DNA from: Verrucomicrobiota bacterium
GTDB taxonomy: Bacteria > Verrucomicrobiota > Verrucomicrobiia > Limisphaerales > PALSA-1396
Length of the DNA stretch: 64,000 nt
Direction of reading: 5' to 3'
Assembly (NCBI GenBank): GCA_016200005.1
Contig: JACQFP010000038.1
Location: forward strand, 1 to 64,000
Part shown: piece by piece, positions 54,618 to 63,137 of the stretch
Layout: each line of letters begins with the position of its first letter
How positions within the stretch are numbered: the first letter of the stretch is position 1
Notes under the pieces: model-generated
The model's input: the letters and a program-made list of their open reading frames with translations, nothing else
Databases searched by the model: none
What the model was told of the DNA's origin: nothing
Program-made: the position numbers and the translations under genes

Positions 54618-55973
54618 TCACTTCCCCCATTCCGGGAAGGCGGTCATGGCATCGACGAAGTTGTGGAGCTTGTCGGTGTGCGCGTCTTCCTGCCAGCCGC
54701 CGCGACCACGCTTGTCCGCCCGCTCGCCGGGACAGCCGTCGTCGTTCACGGCATATAGGCAGTAGTTCAGCGCCTGCCGGGCGACGGCTTTGTATTCATT
54801 CGATCCAGTCGCTTTGGAGTACATGGCCAGCACGGCGCCGTAGGTGGACAAGATGCCGCCCCAAGGATCCACGTCATGGGTTTGCTCGCCGCAAACCGCA
54901 ACACCGTTGCGAATGGTTATGAAACGCCGGTTGACGAACTCGATCAACGCCCGGACGTCTCGCTCCCAATCCAGATCGAGCGCGTCTTTTTTCTCGATCA
55001 AGTAGCGGGCCAGATTCAGGGGCGACCAGGCGGTGCGGTTGTCCAGTTCATGGTGATCTTCAAAGAACTGCACCCAGAGCAGTCCGTCCTTCGCCAGGTT
55101 GGGAATCTGGAAGTCTCTGATCCACGCCCATAACTTGTCGCGCGGCGGTTGAAATTCCTTGTGACCATGCTCAATGAGCTTGTCGAAGAGTCGCAGGATA
55201 AAAGACATGTTCCCGGCAACCTCGCCCCGGGATTCACCGGTCCGGTAATCCACACGGAACGGCCAGGGCGAATTCGTCGCCGTGCCTTCGCGCATGTTGG
55301 CGACGAGCACGCGCCCGTTTTGCAACGCTTGTTGAAGATACTTCTCGTCCTTCGTCTCCTCGTAGAGCAAGAGCAGCGCGTAGCCAGCAATGCCGCCTTT
55401 GTCCGGCTGGATTTCGTAAGGTTTGTCGTCCTGGGAACCGCAGTCAGGCGGTTGCGGAAACTTATCCCGCCAACCCGTGGAGCGACTGAAGCGCGGATAT
55501 TTGCCGGTGTCGGGCGTGATGGCTTCCTTGACGAGATAGTCGCCCATGTTGCGAGCCATCTGCAGTACTCGTGGGTCTTTCTTGTCTTTGTAAGCGTAAT
55601 ATTTCAGGTAGGAAATTATGCCCATGCCATTCTGGGTCGCCGGGATGAACGAGGGTTTCCGCTCGATCGCTTTGTAGTTGCCGTCCATGAAAGTCGTGTA
55701 CACAAAGCGCGGATAACCTTGCTCGACGGGACACTTCAAGTACCAGTTGAGCTCGCGGTCGATGGCGTCGCGCCATGAGGTCCAAGGTTGCAGCAGGCCG
55801 CGCTCATCGTAAACCGCCGGGTGATTGCCGATGGTCTGCGCGGACGCGTTTGCGAAAACGAGCAGCAGCCACAACAGGACGAGCGCGGGAAAGTTGCGGT
55901 TGACCAGGGGCCGTTGGTTTTCGTCGCCGGAGCGGAAGGGCGGAGGGCTGAAGTTCAATTTCGATTTGTTCAT
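54618..55973 (-). CDS. Secreted (alpha/alpha)6-barrel glycosidase-like protein
   Basis: 451 residues from the ATG at 55973. The open frame continues through tRNA-Asp, but that part is not coding. A signal peptide (FPALVLLWLLLVFANASA) is followed by helical repeats resembling lyase/glycosidase toroids: GMGIISYLKYYAYKDKKDPR, GGIAGYALLLLYEETKDEKY, SPLNLARYLIEKKDALDLDW. No catalytic residue is certain. The context with a sugar kinase and transporter suggests breakdown of a polysaccharide. Confidence 0.6.
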   Translation of the reverse strand: MNKSKLNFSPPPFRSGDENQRPLVNRNFPALVLLWLLLVFANASAQTIGNHPAVYDERGLLQPWTSWRDAIDRELNWYLKCPVEQGYPRFVYTTFMDGNYKAIERKPSFIPATQNGMGIISYLKYYAYKDKKDPRVLQMARNMGDYLVKEAITPDTGKYPRFSRSTGWRDKFPQPPDCGSQDDKPYEIQPDKGGIAGYALLLLYEETKDEKYLQQALQNGRVLVANMREGTATNSPWPFRVDYRTGESRGEVAGNMSFILRLFDKLIEHGHKEFQPPRDKLWAWIRDFQIPNLAKDGLLWVQFFEDHHELDNRTAWSPLNLARYLIEKKDALDLDWERDVRALIEFVNRRFITIRNGVAVCGEQTHDVDPWGGILSTYGAVLAMYSKATGSNEYKAVARQALNYCLYAVNDDGCPGERADKRGRGGWQEDAHTDKLHNFVDAMTAFPEWGK

Positions 55974-56010
55974 CGCGAAGCAGTTTGTCCTTATCTGCCG
56001 TGTGAAAGAA

Positions 56011-56087
56011 TGGCGGGAGTGGCGGGGCTCGAACCCGTAACCTCTGCCGTGACAGGGCAGCGCTCTAACCAATTGAGCTACACCCCC
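56011..56087 (-). tRNA. tRNA-Asp (anticodon GUC)
   Basis: On the minus strand: acceptor GGGGGTG / CACTCCC, D-arm GCTC / GAGC, anticodon stem CTGCC / GGCAG with loop CTGTCAC (anticodon GTC at 56051-56053), T-arm with GGTTCGAGCCC, and encoded CCA (56011-56013). Confidence 0.98.
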
Positions 56088-56155
56088 GCTCATGGGGCGC
56101 GAAACTAGAAAAACCCTCTCCGATCGTCAACGTCGAAATCAGGGGAAAAATAATC

Positions 56156-56218
56156 CGGGCAGCAGACGCCAAGGAGGTGGGGGTGGGGAACCCCGCTGAA
56201 GAAACGTACTGCTACCCG
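56156..56218. other. Structured intergenic stretch between tRNA-Asp and scpA
   Basis: CGGGCAGCAG at 56156-56165 pairs with CTGCTACCCG at 56209-56218 (one mismatch), enclosing GGGG-AA-CCCC at 56185-56194 and a G-rich run. I do not recognise a known riboswitch. It could be a leader element of scpAB or a small RNA. Confidence 0.35.
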
Positions 56219-56365
56219 AATTGATTAAACATTAAGAAGTCGGCGGCTTTTGTCAACTCGTTTAGTGTGCGCCCTTTCTTGGCGTTTGGCCGTGTTCTGT
56301 CGTTGCATTGCCGCCTGTTCGCGCTAGGATTCAGCGACTTGCGGCTTCCCAGCCGTCTTTTTGCC

Positions 56366-57151
56366 ATGGCGGAATATAAAGTTAAATTCGAGGTGTTTGA
56401 AGGTCCGCTCGATTTGCTCCTTTACCTCATCAAAAAGGATGAGGTGGACATTTACGAAGTCAACCTTACCCAGCTCGCCACTCAATTCATCGAATACATC
56501 GACGTGATGCGGATGCTTGACCTGGAAATCGCGGGCGAATTCCTCGTCATGGCCTCCACGCTCATGTACATCAAAAGCCGCGAATTGCTACCGCTCGATC
56601 AACAGGCGCAGGTCGAGGGCGAAGACGAAGGCGAAGACCCGCGTTGGGAATTGATCCGACAGCTTGTCGAATACAAGAAATTCAAAGACGCCGCCGCGCA
56701 ACTCCAGACCCTTGAAGCCCGCCAGGAAAACATTTTCCCGCGCCTGCCCGGCAAATTGGAACTCGACATCAAGACTCCCGTCCCCCGGCCGGATGTCTCG
56801 CTGTTTGACCTCCTCACCGCCGTCAACACGGTTCTCAAGCGCCTGGGTCAACGGGAGAATCAACGCGACATCTTTGAAGACAAATGGACCGTCAGTGAAA
56901 AGATTGAACAGATCATGCGCGCCTTGCAGGAACGGTCATCCCTGAAATTCTCCGAATTGTTCGCCGACGCCGTCAGCCGGTCCGAAGTCGTCGTCACATT
57001 TTTGGCGCTGCTCGAACTGATTCGTTTGAAACAGATCGTCGCCGTCCAATCGAAAGCCTTCGGCGAGATTGAAATCCGCCTGGCCGCCAGTCACGCTGCC
57101 GCATCGGCGTCGCCGTCCGCTTTCGCGGATTCCACTTCGCAATCCAACTGA
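56366..57151 (+). CDS. scpA: Segregation and condensation protein A
   Basis: 261 residues from the ATG at 56366. The kleisin start is YKVKFEVFEGPLDLLLYLIK, KDEVDIYEVNLTQLATQFIE, and LEIAGEFLVMASTLMYIKSR; the C-terminal winged helix is SLKFSELFADAVSRSEVVVT, FLALLELIRLKQI. It bridges SMC heads in chromosome condensation. The next gene is scpB, two bases away. Confidence 0.96.
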   Translation: MAEYKVKFEVFEGPLDLLLYLIKKDEVDIYEVNLTQLATQFIEYIDVMRMLDLEIAGEFLVMASTLMYIKSRELLPLDQQAQVEGEDEGEDPRWELIRQLVEYKKFKDAAAQLQTLEARQENIFPRLPGKLELDIKTPVPRPDVSLFDLLTAVNTVLKRLGQRENQRDIFEDKWTVSEKIEQIMRALQERSSLKFSELFADAVSRSEVVVTFLALLELIRLKQIVAVQSKAFGEIEIRLAASHAAASASPSAFADSTSQSN

Positions 57152-57153
57152 AC

Positions 57154-57897
57154 ATGGAACTGAAATTCATTCTCGAATCCCTGCTGTTCTCGGCGCAAAA
57201 GCCGATGAGCGCAAAAGAACTGCGCGACCTGCTGGCCGCCGCCGCTGAACAATCCGAGGGCGACGCCACCACCGCCGCCTACAAGAAAGTGAAGGAAAGC
57301 GAACTCGTTGCGGCCTTGGAAGAACTCTCGCGCGATCACGAAGCCGCCAATCGCAGCTATCGCCTGGTTTGCGTGGCCGGCGCCTGGCAATTCGTGACGC
57401 AACCGGAGTACGCCCCTTGGCTCAAGGCGTTGGTCGGCCTTAAGAATCGCCCTCCGCGCCTCTCACAACCGGCGTTGGAAACGCTTGCTATCATTGCCTA
57501 TCGCCAGCCCTTGACGCGCGCGGAGATCGAGCAGGTCCGCGGCGTGTCGGTGGATGGCGTCATGCAAACGTTGGCGGAGCGCGGCCTCGTCGAGCAGGTT
57601 GGCCGCGCGGATGTTGTCGGTCGCCCACCGACCTACGGCACCACGTCATTGTTTCTTGAGTACTTCGGCCTGCGCAGTCTTGAAGAGTTGCCTGCCGCCG
57701 ATGAACTGCGCCGCATCGAAGTCAAGAAGCCGGAGTCTTTGCTTACCGCTGATCCAGGTCTGGCCACCGTCCCGCCCGAACAATTGGTGGGGCAGAAGTC
57801 AGAAGCCGGCGACCAGAATTCGGGCGTCGGTGCCGGCGAAACTGTGTCCACGGCGGACTCCGCACTCCGCGCGCCGCATTCAAATGAACATTCCTGA
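57154..57897 (+). CDS. scpB: Segregation and condensation protein B
   Basis: 247 residues. Two winged helices: LKFILESLLFSAQKPMSAKE at the start and QPALETLAIIAYRQPLTRAE, IEQVRGVSVDGVMQTLAERG in the second, then YGTTSLFLEYFGLRSLEELP. It partners ScpA in the SMC complex. Residues 213-243, a Gly/Ser/Ala tail, come from heptad arrays and are not part of the conserved protein. The gene overlaps pheA by 14 bp. Confidence 0.96.
   Translation: MELKFILESLLFSAQKPMSAKELRDLLAAAAEQSEGDATTAAYKKVKESELVAALEELSRDHEAANRSYRLVCVAGAWQFVTQPEYAPWLKALVGLKNRPPRLSQPALETLAIIAYRQPLTRAEIEQVRGVSVDGVMQTLAERGLVEQVGRADVVGRPPTYGTTSLFLEYFGLRSLEELPAADELRRIEVKKPESLLTADPGLATVPPEQLVGQKSEAGDQNSGVGAGETVSTADSALRAPHSNEHS
57791..57882. 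repeat. Heptad repeat arrays in the scpB tail
   Basis: GGCAGAA, GTCAGAA, GCCGGCG, ACCAGAA (57791-57818) and GGACTCC, GCACTCC, GCGCGCC, GCATTCA (57855-57882). The second set ends next to the pheA start codon. Confidence 0.75.
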
Positions 57898-58945
57898 ACA
57901 TCGCAAGGCCATTGACAAGCTCGACGCACAGATCGTCAAGCTCCTCAACGAGCGCACGCGTCACGTCCTGGAGATCGGCAACATCAAGCTCAAAGCCGGC
58001 GAAGAAATCTACGCGCCGCATCGCGAACGCGCTGTGTTCCATCGCATTTGCAAATTGAACCAGGGGCCAATGACCAATGATTCGCTCCGCGCCATTTATC
58101 GCGAAATCATGTCCAGCGCGCTGGCGCTGGAAAAATCCATGACCATTGCCTACCTCGGCCCAGCCGCGACGTTCACGCACCAGGCCGCCATTCAACGCTT
58201 CGGTTCGAGCCTGCGCTATGCCGCTCAGAAAACCATCGCCGATGTGTTTGCCGAGGTGAGCAAGAACCGCGCGGATTATGGCGTCGTGCCCGTGGAGAAT
58301 TCCACCGAAGGCGTCGTGACCCACACGCTCGACATGTTTGTGGACAGCGACCTGAAGATCGTCGCGCAAATCATTTTGCCGATTCAGCATTGCCTGATCA
58401 GTCAATACCGGCGGACGCAGATCAAAAAACTTTTCGCGCATCCACAGTCATTGGCACAGTGCCGTGGCTGGGTGCAGAACAATTTACCGCACGTCGAAAT
58501 CATCGAGACGTCTTCCAACGCGCGCTCCGCGGAACAGGCCGGGGCGGAGAAAAATTCAGCCGCCATCGCCGGCGTGCTGGCCGCCGAACGCTACGACCTG
58601 CGCATTCTGGAATCGGACATCCAGGACAACTCGGAAAACGCCACCCGCTTTCTGGTGCTTGGCCGCCAGTGCAGTCCGCCCACGGGCAAAGATCGCACCA
58701 GCATCATGATCAGCATCACTGACAAGGTGGGCGCGTTGCACCGGGCACTGGCCGCCTTCCGGCGTTATCGCATCAACCTGACGAAGATCGAATCGCGTCC
58801 CAACAAACGTAAAGCGTGGGAATATTTCTTCTTCGTCGATTTCGAAGGGCATACCAACGTCCGCAAAGTTGCCAACGCCATCACGCATCTCGAAGAGCAA
58901 TGCAACTTTGTCAAAGTCCTTGGCTCGTATCCAGACACTGAATAA
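57884..58945 (+). CDS. pheA: Bifunctional chorismate mutase / prephenate dehydratase
   Basis: 353 residues from the ATG at 57884. The AroQ chorismate mutase part is EHRKAIDKLDAQIVKLLNER to IYREIMSSALALEKS. The dehydratase has IAYLGPAATFTHQAAIQRFG, DYGVVPVENSTEGVVTHTLD, NSAAIAGVLAAERYDLRILE and NATRFLVLGRQ. A C-terminal ACT domain (MISITDKVGALHRALAAFRR, then INLTKIESRP) gives phenylalanine feedback. It makes phenylpyruvate from chorismate. Confidence 0.97.
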   Translation: MNIPEHRKAIDKLDAQIVKLLNERTRHVLEIGNIKLKAGEEIYAPHRERAVFHRICKLNQGPMTNDSLRAIYREIMSSALALEKSMTIAYLGPAATFTHQAAIQRFGSSLRYAAQKTIADVFAEVSKNRADYGVVPVENSTEGVVTHTLDMFVDSDLKIVAQIILPIQHCLISQYRRTQIKKLFAHPQSLAQCRGWVQNNLPHVEIIETSSNARSAEQAGAEKNSAAIAGVLAAERYDLRILESDIQDNSENATRFLVLGRQCSPPTGKDRTSIMISITDKVGALHRALAAFRRYRINLTKIESRPNKRKAWEYFFFVDFEGHTNVRKVANAITHLEEQCNFVKVLGSYPDTE

Positions 58946-58974
58946 TTGTGCCGTTTTAACTTGGGAAACCAGCA

Positions 58975-59748
58975 ATGAAGAAAACAATCCAACTCCTGTT
59001 GATGTTCGGCGGGCTGACCTTGGCTGCTTTTGAAGCCGTCGGTCAGGAAATCCATACGCCAACCAATCAAACGGTCAAATCGTTTGAACTGAGAGCCGTC
59101 AAAACCATCCGCGCCGATTACCTTCTTTTTCTGCCCAAAGGTTACGACGCCAAGGCGACGAAGCGCTGGCCGATGATTTTGTTTCTGCACGGTGCCGGCG
59201 AACGCGGCACGAACATTTGGAAAGTGGCGATTCACGGCCCGCCCAAAATCGTGAAGGACAAACCCGACTTCCCATTCATCGTCGTCTCGCCGCAATGCCC
59301 GGACGGCGAGCACTGGTCGAATGAAGTGTTGCTTGGCTTGTTAGAGGAGGTGACGGCGAAGTACTCGGTGGATAAAGGCCGGATCTATCTCACCGGTTTG
59401 AGCATGGGCGGTTACGGCACGTGGACATTGGGCGCGGCGCATCCGGAATTGTTCGGCGCCATCGCGCCGATTTGCGGCGGCGGCGAAACCATCACCGTCC
59501 TGTTGTCGGGCCGCACCAAAAAGCAGGCGTTACATTCGCTGGGTGTCTGGGCGTTCCATGGCGGAAAGGATTCGGTCGTGCCGTTGGCGGAATCAGAGCG
59601 GATGGTCGAGGCGATGAAGAAGGCCGGTTGTCAGGACGTGAAGCTCACGGTCTATCCTGAAGCCAATCATGATTCGTGGACGGAGACGTACAACAACCCG
59701 GAGCTATATGATTGGTTTCTGAAGCATGAACGGACGAACGCAAAATGA
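58975..59748 (+). CDS. Secreted alpha/beta-hydrolase esterase
   Basis: 257 residues with a signal peptide (LLLMFGGLTLAAFEAVG). Hydrolase signs: PMILFLHGAGERGTNIW (oxyanion), the nucleophile elbow YLTGLSMGGYGTWTLGA, VWAFHGGKDSVVPLAESERM (Asp) and YPEANHDSWTETYNNPELY (His). It resembles feruloyl/phospholipase-type carboxylesterases. It overlaps the next gene by ATGA. Confidence 0.9.
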   Translation: MKKTIQLLLMFGGLTLAAFEAVGQEIHTPTNQTVKSFELRAVKTIRADYLLFLPKGYDAKATKRWPMILFLHGAGERGTNIWKVAIHGPPKIVKDKPDFPFIVVSPQCPDGEHWSNEVLLGLLEEVTAKYSVDKGRIYLTGLSMGGYGTWTLGAAHPELFGAIAPICGGGETITVLLSGRTKKQALHSLGVWAFHGGKDSVVPLAESERMVEAMKKAGCQDVKLTVYPEANHDSWTETYNNPELYDWFLKHERTNAK

Positions 59749-60056
59749 CGGATCAGCGGTTCCTTAGGCTGGCCGTTTTGTTCTCGTTGCTGCATTTCGT
59801 TGCCATGGTGTCGGTGGACGGCGTTATCTTCCTGTTGGCCCATGTGCCACCCAAAGCAGCAAATCTGGATGCGCCAATCCGCGGGTTGCAATGGCTCTAT
59901 GAAGTTTTGCACGCCCCGCGCATGGTTCTACGCTCGCTTTGGCCGGGCGAAAGTTCACCACTATGGCTCAACTGGCTGCTGACGGTGTTGAACAGTGTGG
60001 CGTGGGGATCGGGACTGTCCGTTTTGAAAATCGCCTGGGTAAAAATCCGAAAGTAA
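59745..60056 (+). CDS. Small membrane protein, unknown function
   Basis: 103 residues. Two hydrophobic segments (FLRLAVLFSLLHFVAMVSVD and WLNWLLTVLNSVAWGSGLSV) surround a short loop with AARMV-like residues. No known family. Start coupled to the esterase stop. Confidence 0.5.
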   Translation: MTDQRFLRLAVLFSLLHFVAMVSVDGVIFLLAHVPPKAANLDAPIRGLQWLYEVLHAPRMVLRSLWPGESSPLWLNWLLTVLNSVAWGSGLSVLKIAWVKIRK

Positions 60057-60118
60057 CAACCGTCGAAGCGTCCATCGCGCACGCACTCCCACCCAGTGAT
60101 CGATCCGATAGAAGGGCG

Positions 60119-60865
60119 TCAGGCTTGCAACCCCATCCGTGGCCCGGCAGCAAACCAGCCTTTGATCTTGTCGGAATTCTTTTTGTTGAAGGAGTGCTTC
60201 AACTTTCCCAGTGGATGCTCCACAGTCATCAGAAGTTTCTTCTTATTAAAATCACCGAGCACGGATTGGAACTCCGCGGTGCTCACATAAAAGGCGCGCA
60301 GCATATCGCGTCGAAAGCAGAACACCCGGTCGCCCGTCAGAGCAAACCGGAATTTCTTGTCGGCGCTCTCGGCGATGTTCGGCTCCTTTCTGACCTTCTT
60401 TTTTTGCAGTTCCTTGCAGATGGTCTTCGCGCGTTTCAGATCTTCCGCCGCCATACTGGCGATCATCTCCTTCAAGTGACGCAGCTTTTTATACTCGTTA
60501 AAAAATACCGCGGCAATGATGGCCGGGAAAATGATGCCCTGCGGTCGCACCGGACCTTTATCGAGCACCTCCAGGAAGGTGATGAGGATGTTCCACACGA
60601 ACAAGCACAGGCTGACGAACGCCTCCAGCAAAATGGCGTTTAGCGACGGTTTCCGCAGCGCCAGGATTCCGGCACCGAGCATGAGCAGGCCGAGCAACAG
60701 AAGACCGATGTTGATCGCATTGACCTCTATCGCAAACGCGCCAATGAGTGTGTTCAGAATTCCCCAGATCAATCCGCCAATGCCAATGTTACGGATCTGC
60801 TTTCGCGCGCACACCACCAGCAGGACGCGGTTCTCCGGTTTATCGAATATTTCCGTTGAAGTCAT
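60119..60865 (-). CDS. Membrane protein with cytoplasmic tail, unknown function
   Basis: 248 residues. At least four helices in the first half (IGIGGLIWGILNTLIGAFAI, INIGLLLLGLLMLGAGILAL, AFVSLCLFVWNILITFLEVL, IIFPAIIAAVFFNEYKKLRH), then a charged cytoplasmic part (DLKRAKTICKELQKKKVRKE) ending KIKGWFAAGPRMGLQA. Not recognised. Confidence 0.65.
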   Translation of the reverse strand: MTSTEIFDKPENRVLLVVCARKQIRNIGIGGLIWGILNTLIGAFAIEVNAINIGLLLLGLLMLGAGILALRKPSLNAILLEAFVSLCLFVWNILITFLEVLDKGPVRPQGIIFPAIIAAVFFNEYKKLRHLKEMIASMAAEDLKRAKTICKELQKKKVRKEPNIAESADKKFRFALTGDRVFCFRRDMLRAFYVSTAEFQSVLGDFNKKKLLMTVEHPLGKLKHSFNKKNSDKIKGWFAAGPRMGLQA

Positions 60866-61008
60866 CGGTTTGGATCTGGTTGGAGTTTAGCTGCCCTCGA
60901 ATCCAAGTCAACGCTTCAGTCTGTGGCAAAATCCCCTCCAGAGCTCGCTGTGTGTTTTGTCAACGGCGTCGGCGATCGTCGAAAGACGAGTGTGCTTCGA
61001 GAGAGTGC

Positions 61009-61980
61009 TTATTCCAGCCCGCTCGCCACTTTCGCCCGCTTCAAAACCTTTTGCGCCAACGACCGCGCCGTCGTCGCGCCGTCGCGCAGCACTTGGTTGA
61101 CGTGATCCAGATTTGCCGCAAGCTCGGCGCGTTTGGCGCGCGCGGCCACAAAGTAATTCCAATAATACTCGAACAGCGACTTCTTCAAGTCGCCGTAGCC
61201 GAGTCCGCCAGCGCGCAGCCGGTCTTCAAAATCTTTCGCCACCGCCGACGGTGTGACGAGTTTCAATAATTGAATCGCGAGATTCTTTTCGGCATCCGGT
61301 TTGGGTTCTGTCGGCGAACGGCTGTCCATCACCAGGCTCATGATTTTTTTGCGGGTTGGTTTCTCCTCGCCGAAAATTTCAATGGTGTTGCCGTAGCTTT
61401 TGCTCATTTTCTGACCATCGAGGCCGGGCACTTCCGCAACGTCCTTGCGAATCTCCGGTTCAGGGATGACGAAGGTTTCGCCGTAGGTTTGATTCCATTT
61501 GGCGGCGATGTCGCGCGTCATTTCGAGATGCTGCTTTTGGTCCTGACCGACGGGCACGACGTTCGAGTCATAGATCAAAATGTCCGCCGCCATCAGAACG
61601 GGATATGCAAAGAGAGCGTGGTTGGGTGAAATGCCTTTGGCCGTCTTGTCCTTGTAGCTGTGCGCGCGTTCGAGCAGGCCCATCGGCGTGACCGTGCTGA
61701 GCATCCACGTCAACTCCGTTACTTCCGGCACGTCGGACTGGCGGAAGAAAACCGACTTCATCGGATCAAGTCCGCACGCCAGAAAATCCAACGCCACGTC
61801 GAGTGTGTGCTTGCGCCGTTCCTTGGGGTCGAACAACGAGGTCATCGAATGATAGTCGGCGATGAAATAAAACGCCTCGCCTTTATCCTGCAACTCAATG
61901 GCCGGCTTCATCATCCCAAAATAATTTCCGAGGTGCAGCGCGCCGGAGGGCTGGATGCCCGATAAAATTCGCATAGGCAC
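61009..61980 (-). CDS. trpS: Tryptophanyl-tRNA synthetase
   Basis: 323 residues, full length. The HIGH-like motif is ILSGIQPSGALHLGNYFGMM, the KMSKS loop is VPGLDGQKMSKSYGNTIEIF, with VLMAADILIYDSNVVPVGQD and QKQHLEMTRDIAAKWN for the amino-acid and tRNA sites. It charges tRNA-Trp. It is monocistronic in view. Confidence 0.98.
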   Translation of the reverse strand: MPMRILSGIQPSGALHLGNYFGMMKPAIELQDKGEAFYFIADYHSMTSLFDPKERRKHTLDVALDFLACGLDPMKSVFFRQSDVPEVTELTWMLSTVTPMGLLERAHSYKDKTAKGISPNHALFAYPVLMAADILIYDSNVVPVGQDQKQHLEMTRDIAAKWNQTYGETFVIPEPEIRKDVAEVPGLDGQKMSKSYGNTIEIFGEEKPTRKKIMSLVMDSRSPTEPKPDAEKNLAIQLLKLVTPSAVAKDFEDRLRAGGLGYGDLKKSLFEYYWNYFVAARAKRAELAANLDHVNQVLRDGATTARSLAQKVLKRAKVASGLE

Positions 61981-62160
61981 AACGTAACAATGAATCAGGA
62001 AGGCAGGAAAGCAGGAAAAGAGACCCGAGCTTCACGCATGGACACGGATTAAACTCAGCCATCGCCTGAATTGCGGGAGCGAAGGCCATTGTCAATCGTA
62101 CGGCGAAACGCTAACAACAGTTCAGCGGAGCCGGGATTGACCCGGTGCGCAGTTTTCACA

Positions 62161-63039
62161 GTGAAGGTGAACGAACGGCAAATCACTTTGACTGACGGGC
62201 GGCAGTTGGGCTTTGCGGAGTACGGGGACGCTCAGGGCCGGCCAGTTTATTATTTTCACGGCTGGCCGGGATCGCGCCTCGAGGCGCACGCGATGGGACC
62301 CATCGCGTCTGAGTTGGGCGTAAGAATCATCGCCGTCGATCGCCCCGGATACGGCCTCTCCGAATTTCAACCCCACCGCAGAATTTTCGACTGGCCTGAA
62401 GATGTCGTCCAACTGGCCGACTCGTTGAAGCTTGATCGTTTTGGGGTGATTGGCGTCTCCGGCGGCGGGCCGTACGCGTTGGTCTGCGCGGCAAGAATCC
62501 CGAATCGGTTGAACACGGCGACGATCGTATGCGGCCTGGGGCCGTTGGATGCGCCAGAGGCCACCCGCGGAATGATGCGACACAATCGCTTCTTGCTCTC
62601 GTTGGGCCGGAGAGCGCCGTGGCTCGCCCGTTGGCTGCTCGGCTGCGCAATTTGGGTGGTCCGTCACAACCCGCAACTCTACCTCTCCCCGCGTCTGCTC
62701 ACCGAGTTGCCGGAGCCCGACCGGGCCGCGCTGCGTTATGGTGAATTCCGGCACATGCTGTTTGCGAGCACCATGGAGGCGTTCCGGCAAGGGACGCGCG
62801 GTCCGTTTCATGACGGGCGGCTTTACGCCCAACCGTGGGGATTCCAACTGGCCGACATCACGCGAGAAATTCTTTTGTGGCATGGCGAACAAGACGTGTT
62901 TGTGCCGGTCGCGTTGGGAAGTCATCAAGCGCAACTGCTGCCTCGTTGCCGTGCCAGATTCCTTCCCGACGAGGGTCACCTGTCGCTGCCGCTCAACCAC
63001 ATTCGCGAAATTTTGGCGTTGGCAATTGGTGATGGGTGA
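62161..63039 (+). CDS. Alpha/beta-hydrolase
   Basis: 292 residues from the GTG at 62161; the frame is open further upstream, but the family start (NERQITLTDGRQLGFAEYGD) fits 62161. Motifs: VYYFHGWPGSRLEAHAM (oxyanion HGWPGS), the nucleophile elbow FGVIGVSGGGPYALVCAAR, then EILLWHGEQDVFVPV (Asp) and FLPDEGHLSLPLNHIRE (His). Substrate unknown. Confidence 0.9.
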   Translation: MKVNERQITLTDGRQLGFAEYGDAQGRPVYYFHGWPGSRLEAHAMGPIASELGVRIIAVDRPGYGLSEFQPHRRIFDWPEDVVQLADSLKLDRFGVIGVSGGGPYALVCAARIPNRLNTATIVCGLGPLDAPEATRGMMRHNRFLLSLGRRAPWLARWLLGCAIWVVRHNPQLYLSPRLLTELPEPDRAALRYGEFRHMLFASTMEAFRQGTRGPFHDGRLYAQPWGFQLADITREILLWHGEQDVFVPVALGSHQAQLLPRCRARFLPDEGHLSLPLNHIREILALAIGDG

Positions 63040-63137
63040 TTTGCCGCTCGATGATTTCGCCGGCGTAACTTGACTCTGAGAAGGAGGCAAAGCAGGACGC
63101 GCCCTCCGAGCGCCGCTTACGAATCCATCCCAAAACG

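Noticed and set aside
55974-56093. N-terminal extension of the glycosidase-like protein through tRNA-Asp
   Set aside because: The 40 extra residues are a read-through of the tRNA sequence; the real start with a signal peptide is at 55973.
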